Below are positions 1-10,046 of a DNA stretch of 33,861 nucleotides, piece by piece (the stretch's first letter is position 1; the number at the start of each line of letters is the position of its first letter). The DNA is from Ettlia oleoabundans (Eukaryota; Chlorophyta; Chlorophyceae; Chlamydomonadales), in contig JAAMXP010001087.1 in assembly GCA_019693395.1 (NCBI GenBank), forward strand, positions 1 to 33,861. The letters are read 5' to 3'. The position numbers and the translations under genes were made by a program. The notes below the pieces were generated by a model. That model did not search any database. It worked only from the letters and a program-made list of their open reading frames with translations, and was not told the DNA's origin.

Positions 1-109
1 GCCCGGCACGGGTGGCAGGAACATTGTGCCACAAACCTTATTTCTTTCCTGCCCGCAAACAAGTCTCACCCGCCTCAAATCTCCCTACCTCTGCTGCCGC
101 CCTGCCCAG

Positions 110-340
110 GTGCCGAGCCTGTCTGTGGATGTGGGGCAGCTTGCCTCGACAGCTCGGGGTGGGTCTGCAGCTCAGCACTCTGTGGACCTGGCGGCAGCGG
201 TGGCAGCCAGCCTGGACCAGCACCGCCGCACAACTAGCAGTGTGAACAGCGACAGCGACGGTGAGGGTAAGGGTGAAGAGGATGCACGGAAGCAGCAGCC
301 GGGGAGTAAGCGGGGGAAGGGGAAGAGCAAGCAGCAGTAG
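110..340 (+). CDS. C-terminal exon of an unidentified protein (5' part outside window)
   Basis: A 76-residue last exon follows a pyrimidine-rich acceptor ending at 109 (CCCAG) and stops with TAG at 338-340. The peptide has an Ala-rich stretch (LAAAVAASLDQHRR), an acidic patch (SDSDGEGKGEE) and a basic tail rich in Lys and Gln (KRGKGKSKQQ), which suggests a disordered, possibly nuclear or nucleic-acid-binding C-terminus. The frame is open a little further upstream, but the pyrimidine-rich sequence before 110 looks intronic. I recognise no family. A long 3' UTR follows. Being the final exon is inferred from the lack of a convincing donor before the stop. Confidence 0.55.
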   Translation: MPSLSVDVGQLASTARGGSAAQHSVDLAAAVAASLDQHRRTTSSVNSDSDGEGKGEEDARKQQPGSKRGKGKSKQQ

Positions 341-891
341 CAGCAGTGGTATGGTCGTGGCTGGCTGTGCAGAGGGCTGGAGGCAGTCTCCACTCCCCTT
401 CTATTTCAGCCAGCCTGGCTCACTTTTCCACCATCATGTGCGTGCGCATACTGCACTCACACTCGCACACTTACTTCTACCATCCCCTCACCTGCTCTGC
501 CTTGCCGCCTTGCTATTCCGCACTGCGCGCTGTTTCAGGATTGCTCCCTGGGAATCCCTCGACACTCGCAACCCAAATCCAGCTTGATTTCCCGCATGCC
601 TTGCCCCAACCCAGCCCCTTTCCACAGCAATGAGCTGGGGACCTGCTTCCCCTTTTTCACCACCTGGTGCCAATCAAATATTCCTTGCTGCACGCAGTTT
701 TGCCGCCCTATCCCCGCTACCTTGTTTTTCCGCTTCCTCAAAAACTAGCATGGGCCCTGTTCCCGGGGGCCGAGGCAAAGCAGGGATGATAGAGAAGCTC
801 ACATGAATGAGCTGACAAACCCTCGCTTCCTGAGAATCAACCACAAGCAATTCCGTCCTGCACTCTCATTGTCGCGCACTTCAAATGCCTT

Positions 892-1207
892 TGTAATCTA
901 TGTGCTGTCTTGTCGGTGCTGTGTTTCCTTTGTTCATCATTTGTCTTTGTCTCGTCTCATTTGTTTGCATGCTTTGCTTGTGCCGCATTGTAGCTTTTTG
1001 CCTGTCCCACAAGACTTGACCAATTGCCTGGCTGCGGCCCCTGCCGGGTCCCGCCTCCTGTCACTACATTCTGCCGCTGCGCGATTCGATCCCCTTGCAT
1101 CTTTTGGCTGCCTAGCAGGCAGCTACTCGCGCGTTTAGCTATGCCTGGGCTGTACGCAGAGTCTCTGCCCCTCAGCAGGTGTAGCAAGGGCATGCTCAAG
1201 TGTGTAA
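892..1207 (+). terminator. Candidate poly(A) signals (TGTAA) and 3' UTR
   Basis: TGTAA, the chlorophyte polyadenylation motif, occurs on the + strand at 892-896 and 1203-1207. Both could end the transcript of the gene stopping at 340. The whole stretch 341-1297 shows no coding exon that I can support; it is pyrimidine-rich and looks like 3' UTR. Confidence 0.4.
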
Positions 1208-1297
1208 CCCTTCTTCACATTCGATTCGTGCCATCTGCTTGCTTGCCAGAGAGTGCCAGGCGCAGCTATAGCGCTTTGCAGCCTCCGCCAATAAGTT

Positions 1298-1302
1298 TTA
1301 CA
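1298..1302 (-). terminator. Candidate poly(A) signal of the 1483-5143 gene
   Basis: The + strand TTACA here reads TGTAA on the minus strand, about 180 nt past the TAG stop at 1485-1483. The spacing suits an algal 3' UTR. The interval 1303-1482 holds no other feature. Confidence 0.45.
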
Positions 1303-1482
1303 ATCACGATCATTGTGGTGCCCTGCATATGTGCCCACACAAACACAATGCTTACGGTCGGGGTCAACAGTCCAAATGTGTTGGGTAGCATAAGGCTGAG
1401 CGTTCGCTAACTGCTGCTAAGTGCTGAGATGTAGCCACCAGCGGTGGATGTAGCACCAGCCTGTAGGCTGCCGGTGCAACCG

Positions 1483-4400
1483 CTACGGCTGCTGTTCAGC
1501 TGGCTTGCGCACCGCCAGCGCTGCTGCTGCTTGCGGCCTTGTCTGCTGCCTGTTGCGCCTTCGCTTCACACATTTTTGCATCTGCAGCAAGCGCGCAATG
1601 ATGGTGGTGGGTGAGGCGAGCTTGCATTCGTGATACCGGGGCTGGAAGTAAATGCAGGGCAAGAACGAGGAGTCAACTGCTGGCAGTTTACGATGGTTGC
1701 GTCCCGCTGCCACGAATCAAGGACAATAGCCACCATCAGCCACTGCAAAACACCGGTGAATACCACCACCCCAACCAAAAGCATGGTAATCCACACTATC
1801 AAGCCAACCTCTATGCAGCAGCACATCCCGGTGCAAACATCTCCCCCGCACCACACACACCACCAAAATAAACCCAAACCCCACCACCTCACACCCAGCC
1901 ACAAGCGTGAAGCCTCTCACATGCTCTGTGCAGCACCTCCTCGTAAAAGCGCCGCTCCACGGCATTCACCACCAGCGCCACCAGCTCATCGTAATCCGCA
2001 CCCGCAGGCAGCGCCAGCTCACGGCGAGGCAGCACCGCCACGCCGCACGAGTTGGCAGCAGCGTGCTGAGCCAGCTGGGCGGGAGGCACGCTCAGCATCT
2101 GCGGGCGGGGAGGGGCGTGGGGATGGCCTGACGGTACTGGTGAGCAGGGGCGCAGGCAGGCAGGCAGGCAGGTAGGCAGGCAGGCAGGTAGGCAGGCAGG
2201 TGTAGTAGGCAGCTTTGGAGACCAAAGCCACGCTGCCTCTGCCAGCTGGCTGGCTGCAGCTAATTGAGATCAAGATGTTGGCTGGCTTCCCCGGGTTATG
2301 TGCTTGCCTGAATGTCCACCACGCCTTGCTCCGACTGCAGGGTGCATGGATGAAGAGGGGCGACGTTATTATACCCACAGGTTTAGGGACCGCTCTCCAG
2401 ATTGTGCACCAGGGCAGATGCTGTGGCCAAGTGCTCTTAGGCCATGCATGTGGGTCGGTCACCGACCGTTCCACGCCCGTCAAACAATAAACCTGCACAT
2501 CATTCTCCCTAACATGCAGCTCTTCAGCACCACACCTCACTGCCATTAAGGCCTAAGCACCCATGTGACACCCTCCTGCCCCTCACCACTTGCCGCCACA
2601 CACCCCCACCCCACCCGCCCCTCAACCACCCACCTTCATGATGCTGCACTCAGCCAGCCCCTCAGCGTCCTTCAGGTCTGCAAACGCCACCAACCGCCGC
2701 TCGCAAATCATGCCGTTGCTGCTACTAACGCCCCCGCCGCCGCTGTCGCCATTGGCCGCCGTCGCCGCCGCCTCGCTGCCGCCAATGCCGCCGCTGTTGC
2801 TGTCACCGGCTGCAGCTGCTGCTGCGCCAGGCACTGCTGCCACTAGGTCTGGTATGCACACGGGTACAGTCATGAGACCCTTGGCTCCGTCGCCGTACAG
2901 CAGCTGGGGCACGTGCAGCACAGGCAGGGAGCGCCACCAGTTGGGGTCCAGCTTGGCGGGGGCGCGCCGCCGCGTCTGCTCCTCCCACCAAGGGTCACCT
3001 GAGGGGCCACCACCCCCCTGCTGAGCTGCCTGCTGTGCCTGCTGAACCGCCTGCTGCGCATGAGCCTGCTGAGCTGGCACCGGTGCGGAGGGCCGAGACT
3101 GGGCCAGCTGCTCTGCCGCTGCCGCCTGTGCCGCTGCGGCCTCGGGCCCCGCAGGTGGCTCCCCCTTCCCCTCCTGCTCCGGCTTCTGCTGCGCCGCGAC
3201 ATCGCCCTGCGCCCGGGCAGCCGCTGCCGCCTGCTGCGGCACGGCGGATGGTGCTGGCAGCTTTTCATCTTCCTTCGGCCGGCGCTGCTGCTCCTTCTGC
3301 TGCAAGTGTGGCTGGAGGGGGGCTTCCAAGCGCTGCCCCGCAGCTGCTGCTGAAGCCGCCTGGGATGCCAATAGGCTTTGTGATGCCTCCTGCACCTCCT
3401 GCCCACCCAGCACCAAAGCCTGCCGCTGCAGCGCTGCATAGAGGAGCTCCGTAACATCTGGTCCCTCCCCTTCACCCCCCTCCCCGACCCTCCCCTGCTC
3501 CTCATCCTCAGCCATGTCTGCCGCCAGCTGCTGCTGCTGCACCGCCGCATCCTCAACAGCCGCCAGAGCCCCCCGCAGGCTGCCAGCGGGAAAGAAAGCG
3601 ACGCCCCAGCCCTGCTGCGCCGCCGTGGTCACCATGCCGTCAGCGGGCAGCTGCTGCAGGGAGGTGGGCAGCCCCAGCACCACACGCAGCGTCCGCTGTA
3701 GCGCCTCCGCGTCCCGATCCTCCTACAGGGGCACAGGTGCAGCCAGCTGCTGAGATAGCTACTAATTTGAGCCAGCAAATCGAGCCAGTCAACACAGGCA
3801 GCTGCCTAACACAAACAACTGGCCAGAAGCACAGACGCACAGCCCCTGCCTGCCCGTGACTTGCGACGCCAGTAGCGTCGTATTGTTCCGGAACGACCAG
3901 CCTGCCTGCCTGCCAACTGAATGTGGCGTAAGCTGCACACATCACCGCCGCACCTGGAAGAGCGCCACGCAATGCTGCTCCTCGCCAGCAGCGGACGGCA
4001 CGGGGAACAGCAGGCGCAGCATGACCGGGCCCTGCGCCGCCTGCTGCGTCAGCGCACACAGCTGGCTGCAGGCAAGCAGCGGTGCCGCTGCCGTGGCCGG
4101 CATTGGGTTGGCCGCCGCGGCTTCCTCTGCCTCCTTCTGCTGGGCGCCCTGCTTGGCTGCCTGTGCCTCGCGTAGCGCTGGCTCAAGGATGGTGGAGCAC
4201 CACGCCTCTCCTGTCAAGGCAGCGGGCTGCTGGCCCTCAGCTGTGCCGCTAGAATTGGGTGGAACACCAGCAGCAGCAGCAGCTGTGGGTGCGCCTGCCT
4301 TTAAATCGGCAGCCTTCCCAGCTGCCGCGCCTTCTCCCGCTGACTTTGCGGGCGAAAGGCTCCCCGCGGGCACATCCTCTGCAGGGGGTGCATTGGCTGC

Positions 4401-5143
4401 TGCAGGCTGCGCTGCCTTGCTGGCGGGCGCCGCATCCCCCTGTGCTGCAGGGGCAGGGGCGGCAGGTGCCGTGGATGCCGCAGCTGCTGGGCCCGCCTGT
4501 CCCACTTTTCCACCTGCGGCATCATTGCCCTCTGCCTCAGCACATGCCTGGGCTGCTGCAGGTGGTGCTGACTGTGCAGCCGCCGCTCCTTGCCCGGTGG
4601 TTACAGCTGGCGGGCCGTGCTGGGCCAGCAGATCACGCACGCTAGGCGCGCTACGGGCGCCACTGCCACCATTACTGCTGCTGCCGCCGGTAGATACGCT
4701 GGCCCGCCTCTTGGCCTTGGTGCCGCCGCCAGTGTTGCTGCCGTCTGGCAAGTTGGCAGGCTGCAGAATGTACCGCCGTATCGCGCTACCAAAGAAGAAC
4801 GCGCCGGCCGTGATCATGACCAGGGCTGCGGCAAAGGCGGGCAGCGTCTGGCGGGGAGAGGGCTCTTCTGGGGCGCCTGCACGAGAGTTTGAGGTAGGGG
4901 GCAACTGGGGCGGTTTCGTGGGCCAGTGAGGCAGCAATGTGGACCAAGCAGGATAGCCACAATGAACAGGCCGGGTACCGAATCGGGATAATGCATCCAG
5001 TGGGCGATTCACAAGCGCCTGATACCACCCACGATTGGCAAAGAGCATTGCCAGGTATCCTCCCCAGTGCTCTCAAGTAGCGCCTGCTTGGGTGTTCACC
5101 TGCACCCAGTGGCGCCACCGCTTGTTTGACCTGCCGCTGCCAT
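1483..5143 (-). CDS. Large Ala/Gln-rich protein with an N-terminal membrane segment; possibly Tic22-like
   Basis: Model of 798 aa: exons 5143-5131, 4876-3954, 3722-2634, 2098-1921, 1676-1483, all joining in phase. The 13-nt first exon (MAAA plus one base) is inferred from its GT donor and phase; a start further upstream in frame is the alternative. Residues about 17-37 (LPAFAAALVMITAGAFFFG) form one hydrophobic segment followed by RR, a likely anchor. Long Ala/Pro/Gln linkers separate folded-looking blocks: VMLRLLFPVP then VALFQ; WGVAFFPAGSL; LPVLHVPQLLYGDG then VPVCIPDLVA; RRLVAFADLKDAEGLAE; and a C-terminal VERRFYEEVLHRA. The alternation of a hydrophobic strand with a later 'DAE-L' block recalls the repeated halves of Tic22-like import proteins, but this is a weak resemblance. 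The tail is basic (KRRRNRQQTR). The last intron boundary is the least certain. Confidence 0.5.
2153..2201. repeat. GGCA tetranucleotide microsatellite in an intron
   Basis: About twelve GGCA/GGTA units in tandem within the intron between exons 2634-3722 and 1921-2098 of the minus-strand gene. It is a simple repeat, and its position in an intron fits free length variation. Confidence 0.85.
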
Positions 5144-5617
5144 TGCGACTGCCGGCCTCCGTGATCAGACACCGCCGCTGCAGTCAGGATTTCATCATCT
5201 GTCTCACCGTCTCTGCAGCACGGCAGGCATTGCCAAAGGCGGTCAATATTCGTACCCGCTTTCGAATTGGTGGGGAGGTCAAGGCGGAGGCCAAGTGGCG
5301 GCGGCAGGGCACCCGTCAGACCAGTCCGCGTAGCTTATGGCAGGAAATGATTGCTTTCAACGATCTCACCCCCACGGGGTCCATAAGGCGGACACTCGCA
5401 CGCAGCGCCGACGCCGAACTCTGCAACTTGCCCTCCTCAAAGGGCAGGGCCTGGACAGAAGGCTGCTACTGCGGGCGTGTTGCATCAAGCCACGATCGCT
5501 AGGTGTGACAGCGAAATCCTGTAGATGAGGGAGGCTGCGTTCACGCGGACTCCGCGCCGCGGAGAGCCAAGGCTAGAGGTAGACAACCTTTAACACGAAT
5601 CCTGTACCATGAGCAAT
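5144..5617. promoter_or_regulatory. 5' flank of the 1483-5143 gene
   Basis: No coding exon is supported here. The stretch must hold the promoter and 5' UTR of the minus-strand gene starting at 5143. A short GC-rich inverted stretch lies near 5540-5560. I see no TATA box that I would defend. Confidence 0.3.
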
Positions 5618-5639
5618 GCATGATATACGTATATCATGC
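5618..5639. repeat. Perfect 22-bp palindrome
   Basis: The 22 bases equal their own reverse complement. The core is TATACGTATA and the outer ends are GCATG/CATGC. It lies just downstream (in minus-strand sense) of the tandem TGTAA motifs of the DUF3429 gene, so it falls where the transcript should be cleaved. As RNA it would form a stem with almost no loop. It could equally be a protein-binding site on DNA. Confidence 0.8.
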
Positions 5640-5644
5640 GCGGA

Positions 5645-5659
5645 TTACAGCCGATTACA
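5645..5659 (-). terminator. Tandem poly(A) signals of the DUF3429 gene
   Basis: GATTACAG occurs twice on the + strand, giving two TGTAA motifs on the minus strand at 5649-5645 and 5659-5655. They lie about 145-155 nt past the TAA stop at 5804-5802. Confidence 0.6.
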
Positions 5660-5801
5660 GGATTTGCGGCTTGGCAAGAATGCTGAGGTGGCGTTGCCGC
5701 ACCTGGATGCACAAATCTAGGCACCGAGACAAGCAGCCACCCAGCGCCCTAACCATCCCACCAACTGCCCTCAAGCAGTACGCCATCAGATTTTTTTGGT
5801 A

Positions 5802-6991
5802 TTAGCTCGTTGTGGCTGTCAGTGCCAAGCCGCTGGCTGCTAGCACCGTCAGCGGTAGCCGCATCTTCATGTACCATGGTGGCAGCAAGCCCTTGGCCGC
5901 CCAAGCTCGATCCACAACATAAACAACACCCAGCAACACTGCCTGCAGTTGGATCAGGCGATTGAGGCTGGTGAGGGCAGCAAGTACATACCACAGGCAG
6001 CGGCGGATGGTTCTGAGGCCTTGTGCTGCGTCTAGCAGGATGGTCCGAGTATTAGCCTGACTAGGTGGCAGGCCAGATAGTCAGCAGACAGTAAGGGTTG
6101 ATCTATCAAGCTTTTTAGGGTTCTGGCCTCCACATAGGGCTTGCCTGGATGCCAGCAGCATGGCCAACCGGCATGGCCACAGTGGGCCAGGCCATCAGGC
6201 AGGGCAGTACACTCCAGATGTACCGCTGATCCGCCATGCGGTGCGCCACTTCACCTACACAGTCAAATCACAATTTGGAAGGAGAGTAACAAAAACGCAG
6301 GCCGACAGACAAACAATCAAGGCCAGAAAACGTACGATCTACAGCTGCAAGATCGACCCGAACTAAAGCGCTGCTAGTGCGGATGGCGTGGCCTGCCTTC
6401 GCGCTGTGTTGAACATGTTGTCCACCATCAATTTAAAAAGCTGCTTTCTTAAGCACATAACACACGCCCAAAGCCTGCTGGCGCAGACTGCAAGGAGTCA
6501 GGTTTGCTGTGCTGCCACACCGGCAGCGAACAAACGCACCTCCCACATTCGTCATCGCCAGGCCCCAGTGCACACCACCCAGAAAGGAAAGAATGGTGGC
6601 GCCATACCCAAGTTGCAGCAGCCCGGTGTTGGCAAGCAGGGAAGGGTCAAGCAGGAGATCAAGCGGCAGCAGCGGTGCCACGGCTGGGGAGAAGACCCAG
6701 AAGGGAAGCGCGCCTGCAGGCAGTGGGCACACGCGGCGGGGGAAGCGGTGATGATGCCAGCGGCAGCTATATTCAAGAGTGCCAGGCACCAGCATGACGT
6801 CTCTTCAGTTAACTGAAAATTGGCCCAACGGGGGCAGCTATCTACCTGAGAAGCCAAGAAATTTTGTGATGCCTGCCATACCACCCCCGGGCCGCTGCTG
6901 TGATGATTTGGCAGCCTTGGCGATGGCGCCAAATACCACGCTCTCTGTGGCACCTGGAGGTAGCTGCGGTTCATCTGGCTGCATGCCGCTA

Positions 6992-7031
<40 letters not shown>

Positions 7032-7378
7032 CTGGCTGGTCAGCAAACTGAGCGGCTGATCCCTGGTGCACCGCCTGCGTGCAAGGGAGAGGCGAAAGCA
7101 GGGTTCTGGGTGCCGGCTTCAGTGCAACGGCTAATTGCACTTCATTGATATTATGATATTCCAAACTCACCCGAATCTGCTGCAGCAACCTCCAGGCAGC
7201 GGGCTGGCCCTCAGACAGGGCCTCCTGGAGGAATGGCTGCAGCAAGGGGCAATGGCCGTCTTGCATAGACGCTCTACATTTGTCAAACACTAGCGATGCG
7301 TGCGCAAGGAACCCAGGCCCAGCAAACACATCCCACCTCGCGCCGCCGCACCAGCGATGCAGCCACCCTTCGTAACAT
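5802..7378 (-). CDS. DUF3429 (TMEM69-like) multi-pass membrane protein
   Basis: Model of 253 aa from exons 7378-7337, 7236-7171, 7074-6846, 6713-6540, 6254-6145, 5942-5802, all in phase. Family hallmarks follow in order: KFLGFSGALPFW (about 107-118), YGATILSFLGGVHWGLAM (149-166), RYIWSVLPCLMAW (181-193) and GLLPPWYMKMR (225-235). These are the conserved membrane blocks of DUF3429, whose biochemical role is unknown. The proposed N-terminus MLRRVAASLVRRRE is basic with no acidic residue until position 14, which suggests a mitochondrial or plastid presequence. Residues near 50-65 include a poly-Ser run. The fifth intron (6144-5943) starts with GC, CAG|GCAAGC; reading through it meets a stop. Exon 2 could instead begin six codons later. 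The 3' half is firm; the 5' two exons are tentative. Confidence 0.85.
6993..7030. repeat. TGC/GCA trinucleotide repeat encoding poly-Ser
   Basis: Nearly 13 uninterrupted trinucleotide units. On the coding minus strand they read AGC and give about twelve serines in the linker before the DUF3429 domain. Confidence 0.9.
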
Positions 7379-7777
7379 ATTGTGCGCGCTGATATACTGA
7401 AGAACGACGCGCAAGTGGCATAAGTCGTCAAGTAGGAGCACCACGTGCAGGTGTGCCACGTGCAGGTGCCACGTCAGGCGCCTTGGACACCCAAGGTGGA
7501 CTTGTTGCGCCTTTGAGTCCGTCAAATTGTAATTATTCATCCCAGTAAAGGCCGCTGAAACAAATAAGAGGGCGTCCGCAGTTGGTTATTACAGGAGCCC
7601 CCGGGCAAACCAGGTGCGACCTGCCGCCTCTGACCGACATTGGGAGACATCTGCACGCCGAAGTGTTCCTTAGCGCTTCCATCGACCGCTGCCGGGATTC
7701 AGGTGCAGCCTGTTGACCGCACCTCCCGGCCACCGCCACCCGCCTCCGCCCGGCCTCCGCCCTCCGTAGGTGAAGAG
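7379..7777. promoter_or_regulatory. Bidirectional promoter with G-box direct repeats
   Basis: About 400 bp separate the inferred start codons of the DUF3429 gene (minus) and PACRG (plus). CCACGTGCAGGTG occurs twice, at 7441-7453 and 7456-7468, and a third partial copy, CCACGT, follows at 7469-7474. Each full copy holds a palindromic CACGTG G-box (7442-7447 and 7457-7462), a typical bHLH/bZIP site. 5' UTRs must also lie here. Regulation of either gene through these sites is inference. Confidence 0.55.
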
Positions 7778-9236
7778 ATGACGCTCTCGTTCGACGGCAC
7801 TGCCTCCTGCGAGCGTGCCAACCCCGCCGAGTACCTGCGCAAGAGGGAAGGTAGCCGTGGAGGGCTCAAGCCGCAAAAGCAGGCGGACAGCAGCTCACCT
7901 CACATGCATAGCGAGGGGCGGCTTGGCCGCTTCGTGGCAGGGCGAGGCAGCCCTAACGGTGGCAGCCCCACACGCATCAAGCCGCAGCGTTCTGCCCACT
8001 TTTGGCGTATGTACGAGCGCGGCGACCTGCCAGTGCGTGTGGTGCAAGAACGGCACAGCACTGTCAAGTGGACAGCCGAGCCCGCCGCCATCGATCTGCA
8101 CTACTACCTCCCCGTGTTTGTGGATGGACTGCTGGAGACACAGGTGGGTGCGACTGGGCCGGGGAAGATTTGTGGCCTGGATCTAATGACTTACAGCACA
8201 TTCTTACGAAAAGGGGCAAACTAACTGTGCAAGGGGGCTGAAAGATGCACGTGCCCCGCAATTTAAGGCTGCTGGGTCGGTCAGCAGTAGCTACTTCCAA
8301 TCAACTAGTGCCTGCTCACCTCCCTTCCCTGATGGTTGCCAAACCTGTGCTCTCCCGCCTGTCACCAGAACGTTGGCTTCATTGTATCCATTTCCTACCC
8401 AATGTACCCCATGTTCCCCTGGTGTGCATCATGCAGGAGCCCTTCCGCATGCTGGGGCGCCGCGGCGTGCAGGAGCTTATCGCAACAGCTGGCCCCGACA
8501 GCCTGCTGCCCGTCATCCCACAGCTGATCATGCCACTGCGTGCTGCCCTGAGGTCAGCCAGTGATGACATCATTATGGCGGCGCTGACAGTGCTGTGCCA
8601 GCTGGCACAGTCCAGCGAGGAGGCGGGGCTGGCGCTGGTGCCCTACTACCGCCAGCTGCTGCCGCCACTCAGCAGGTGGGTGGGGGCTGCCTTGCTGGAT
8701 CTCGAAACAGGCAGAGTGGGCCGCTATCCCTCCTGATTAAGACTTTGTTGCCTTGAACTTCTTGACTCCCAACCACTCAGGTGCCCCTGGCCACCGTGCC
8801 TTCCCACCCTCCTGATCCCTCTGTAACTGCTGCCTTGTTGCAGGCACCTGAATGACAACCTTAACATCGGCGACCGCATGGACTATGGGCAGGCCTCCCA
8901 CCGCGGCTCCCTGGGGGATGTGGTGCTTACCACGCTGCATGTGCTGGAACGGCGCGGCGGTGCCGATGCTTTCCACCACATCAAGGTGGGTCTGGGGTAA
9001 TGGGAGGTGGTGTGGTGGGGTGTGGTGGGGTGTAGGTGGGCAGGCGCCTTGTGGGTTTAAAAACTTGTATTTTGCAAAACTTGTATTTTGCTGCAGGTAC
9101 ATCAGGATGCGATTGCTCGCTATGTCAAGCGCCTTCCGCTTGCTACACCTCCCAAGCTGCCTGCCTGCCCTTGCAGTACCACGTTCCCCTGTATGAGAGC
9201 TGCTGCCGCCCAAGCAGGCTTACACGCAAGCCGTAG
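7778..9236 (+). CDS. PACRG: PACRG, parkin co-regulated protein homologue (axonemal)
   Basis: Model of 268 aa from exons 7778-8143, 8437-8675, 8844-8985, 9177-9236, all GT-AG and in phase. PACRG is an alpha-helical-repeat protein of the inner junction between the A and B tubules of axonemal doublets. The family core is clear: HFWRMYERGDLPVRV, HYYLPVFVDGLLE, then GRRGVQELI, LLPVIPQLIMPLRAAL, VPYYRQLLPPL, DRMDYGQ, HVLERRGGADAFHHIK and the ending YHVPLYESCCRPSRL. The N-terminal 80 residues are a variable Arg/Pro/Ser-rich lead. ATG 7778 is the only in-frame ATG near the 5' end; the frame is open upstream to near 7640 but without another ATG. It implies that the organism makes, or recently made, flagella. 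Confidence 0.93.
9060..9091. repeat. Perfect 2 x 16-bp tandem repeat at an intron end
   Basis: AAAACTTGTATTTTGC is present twice without a gap, in PACRG intron 3 and just before a CTGCAG. The T-rich units and the CAG make a decoy acceptor about 80 bp upstream of the acceptor used in my model (9171-9176). Confidence 0.75.
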
Positions 9237-9372
9237 CATGCCACAGCGTGCTTTGCTGGGGTTGATGGCCCCAGCCAGCAAGTTAACACAGAGTTGTCCA
9301 AGGCTGCTGAAGTGTCTTAGTTCTTTTTAGCAGTCTTGGGAGCGCGGTGCAGCAAGAGGGAGCGGCGACACA

Positions 9373-9572
9373 TGTAATGGGGAAGCAGACTGCTGAGGGG
9401 TACAAGCAGCACAGCAATGTGTACTGAACCATGTTGGAGCGTCCTGACGTGCACCTTCCTGAGTTGCAGCCTTCTGATGGCACGGAATTTCACCAGCACT
9501 GATCTGGTTGCAACATTATTAAGTTAGTTATTTAATGAATGTGGGTGCAGCCATCCCTGTTCCTCCTTGTAA
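9373..9572 (+). terminator. Candidate poly(A) signals of PACRG
   Basis: TGTAA at 9373-9377 and 9568-9572 lies 137 and 332 nt after the PACRG stop. The region 9237-9876 has no supported coding exon and is the 3' UTR plus the convergent spacer before NPL4. Confidence 0.5.
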
Positions 9573-9876
9573 CCTTCAAACCCTTGTTTTTCAGCTGTTT
9601 TCTGCTTCTGCTTAGTAGGAGGGGCGGTCTCTGGCACAGAGTGCCCTGCCCGACTTACACCGAGGCGCGGGCACATGTGAAAAACAGAAGAATCCAATTT
9701 CAGGGTGGGTGGGTGGGAAAGTAGGCCTGCTAGCAGAAACGGCTAGCAGCCGATCGGAGAATCCGCACAGATTGCGGTGGCGGTGCAGCGGCAGCCCTTA
9801 TGCCGCTGCCGCCGTGCTGGCGTACTGCTGGCGCAGCGCAGAGAACAGCAGTTACTGCAGGCAGTAACATATGTAG

Positions 9877-9881
9877 TTACA
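9877..9881 (-). terminator. Candidate poly(A) signal of NPL4
   Basis: TTACA on the + strand reads TGTAA on the minus strand, 166 nt past the TGA stop at 10049-10047. Confidence 0.5.
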
Positions 9882-10046
9882 GCATCCAAAACAGCAAATT
9901 TGCATGCTGTCATATGAAACATGCATGTGAACAATGAAAGCTGGCGTAATGTGACAGAAGTGGGGCCCCGCATGTACCTCCACGGCAGCGCAACATGTGG
10001 CGAATGGATTAAACGTTGTAAGCGCAGTTCCAGCAGCACTGCCGCC

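Noticed and set aside
803..1410. Two overlapping + strand frames after the first gene
   Set aside because: Pyrimidine-rich, Cys/Leu/Ser-biased translations with no motif; consistent with 3' UTR.
2153..2201. Regular short repeats that might suggest a CRISPR-like or satellite array
   Set aside because: The 4-bp units have no spacers and lie in an intron of a nuclear gene; it is a microsatellite.
5035..5502. A 155-codon + strand frame
   Set aside because: It overlaps the inferred first exon and promoter of the minus-strand gene, and its product looks random.
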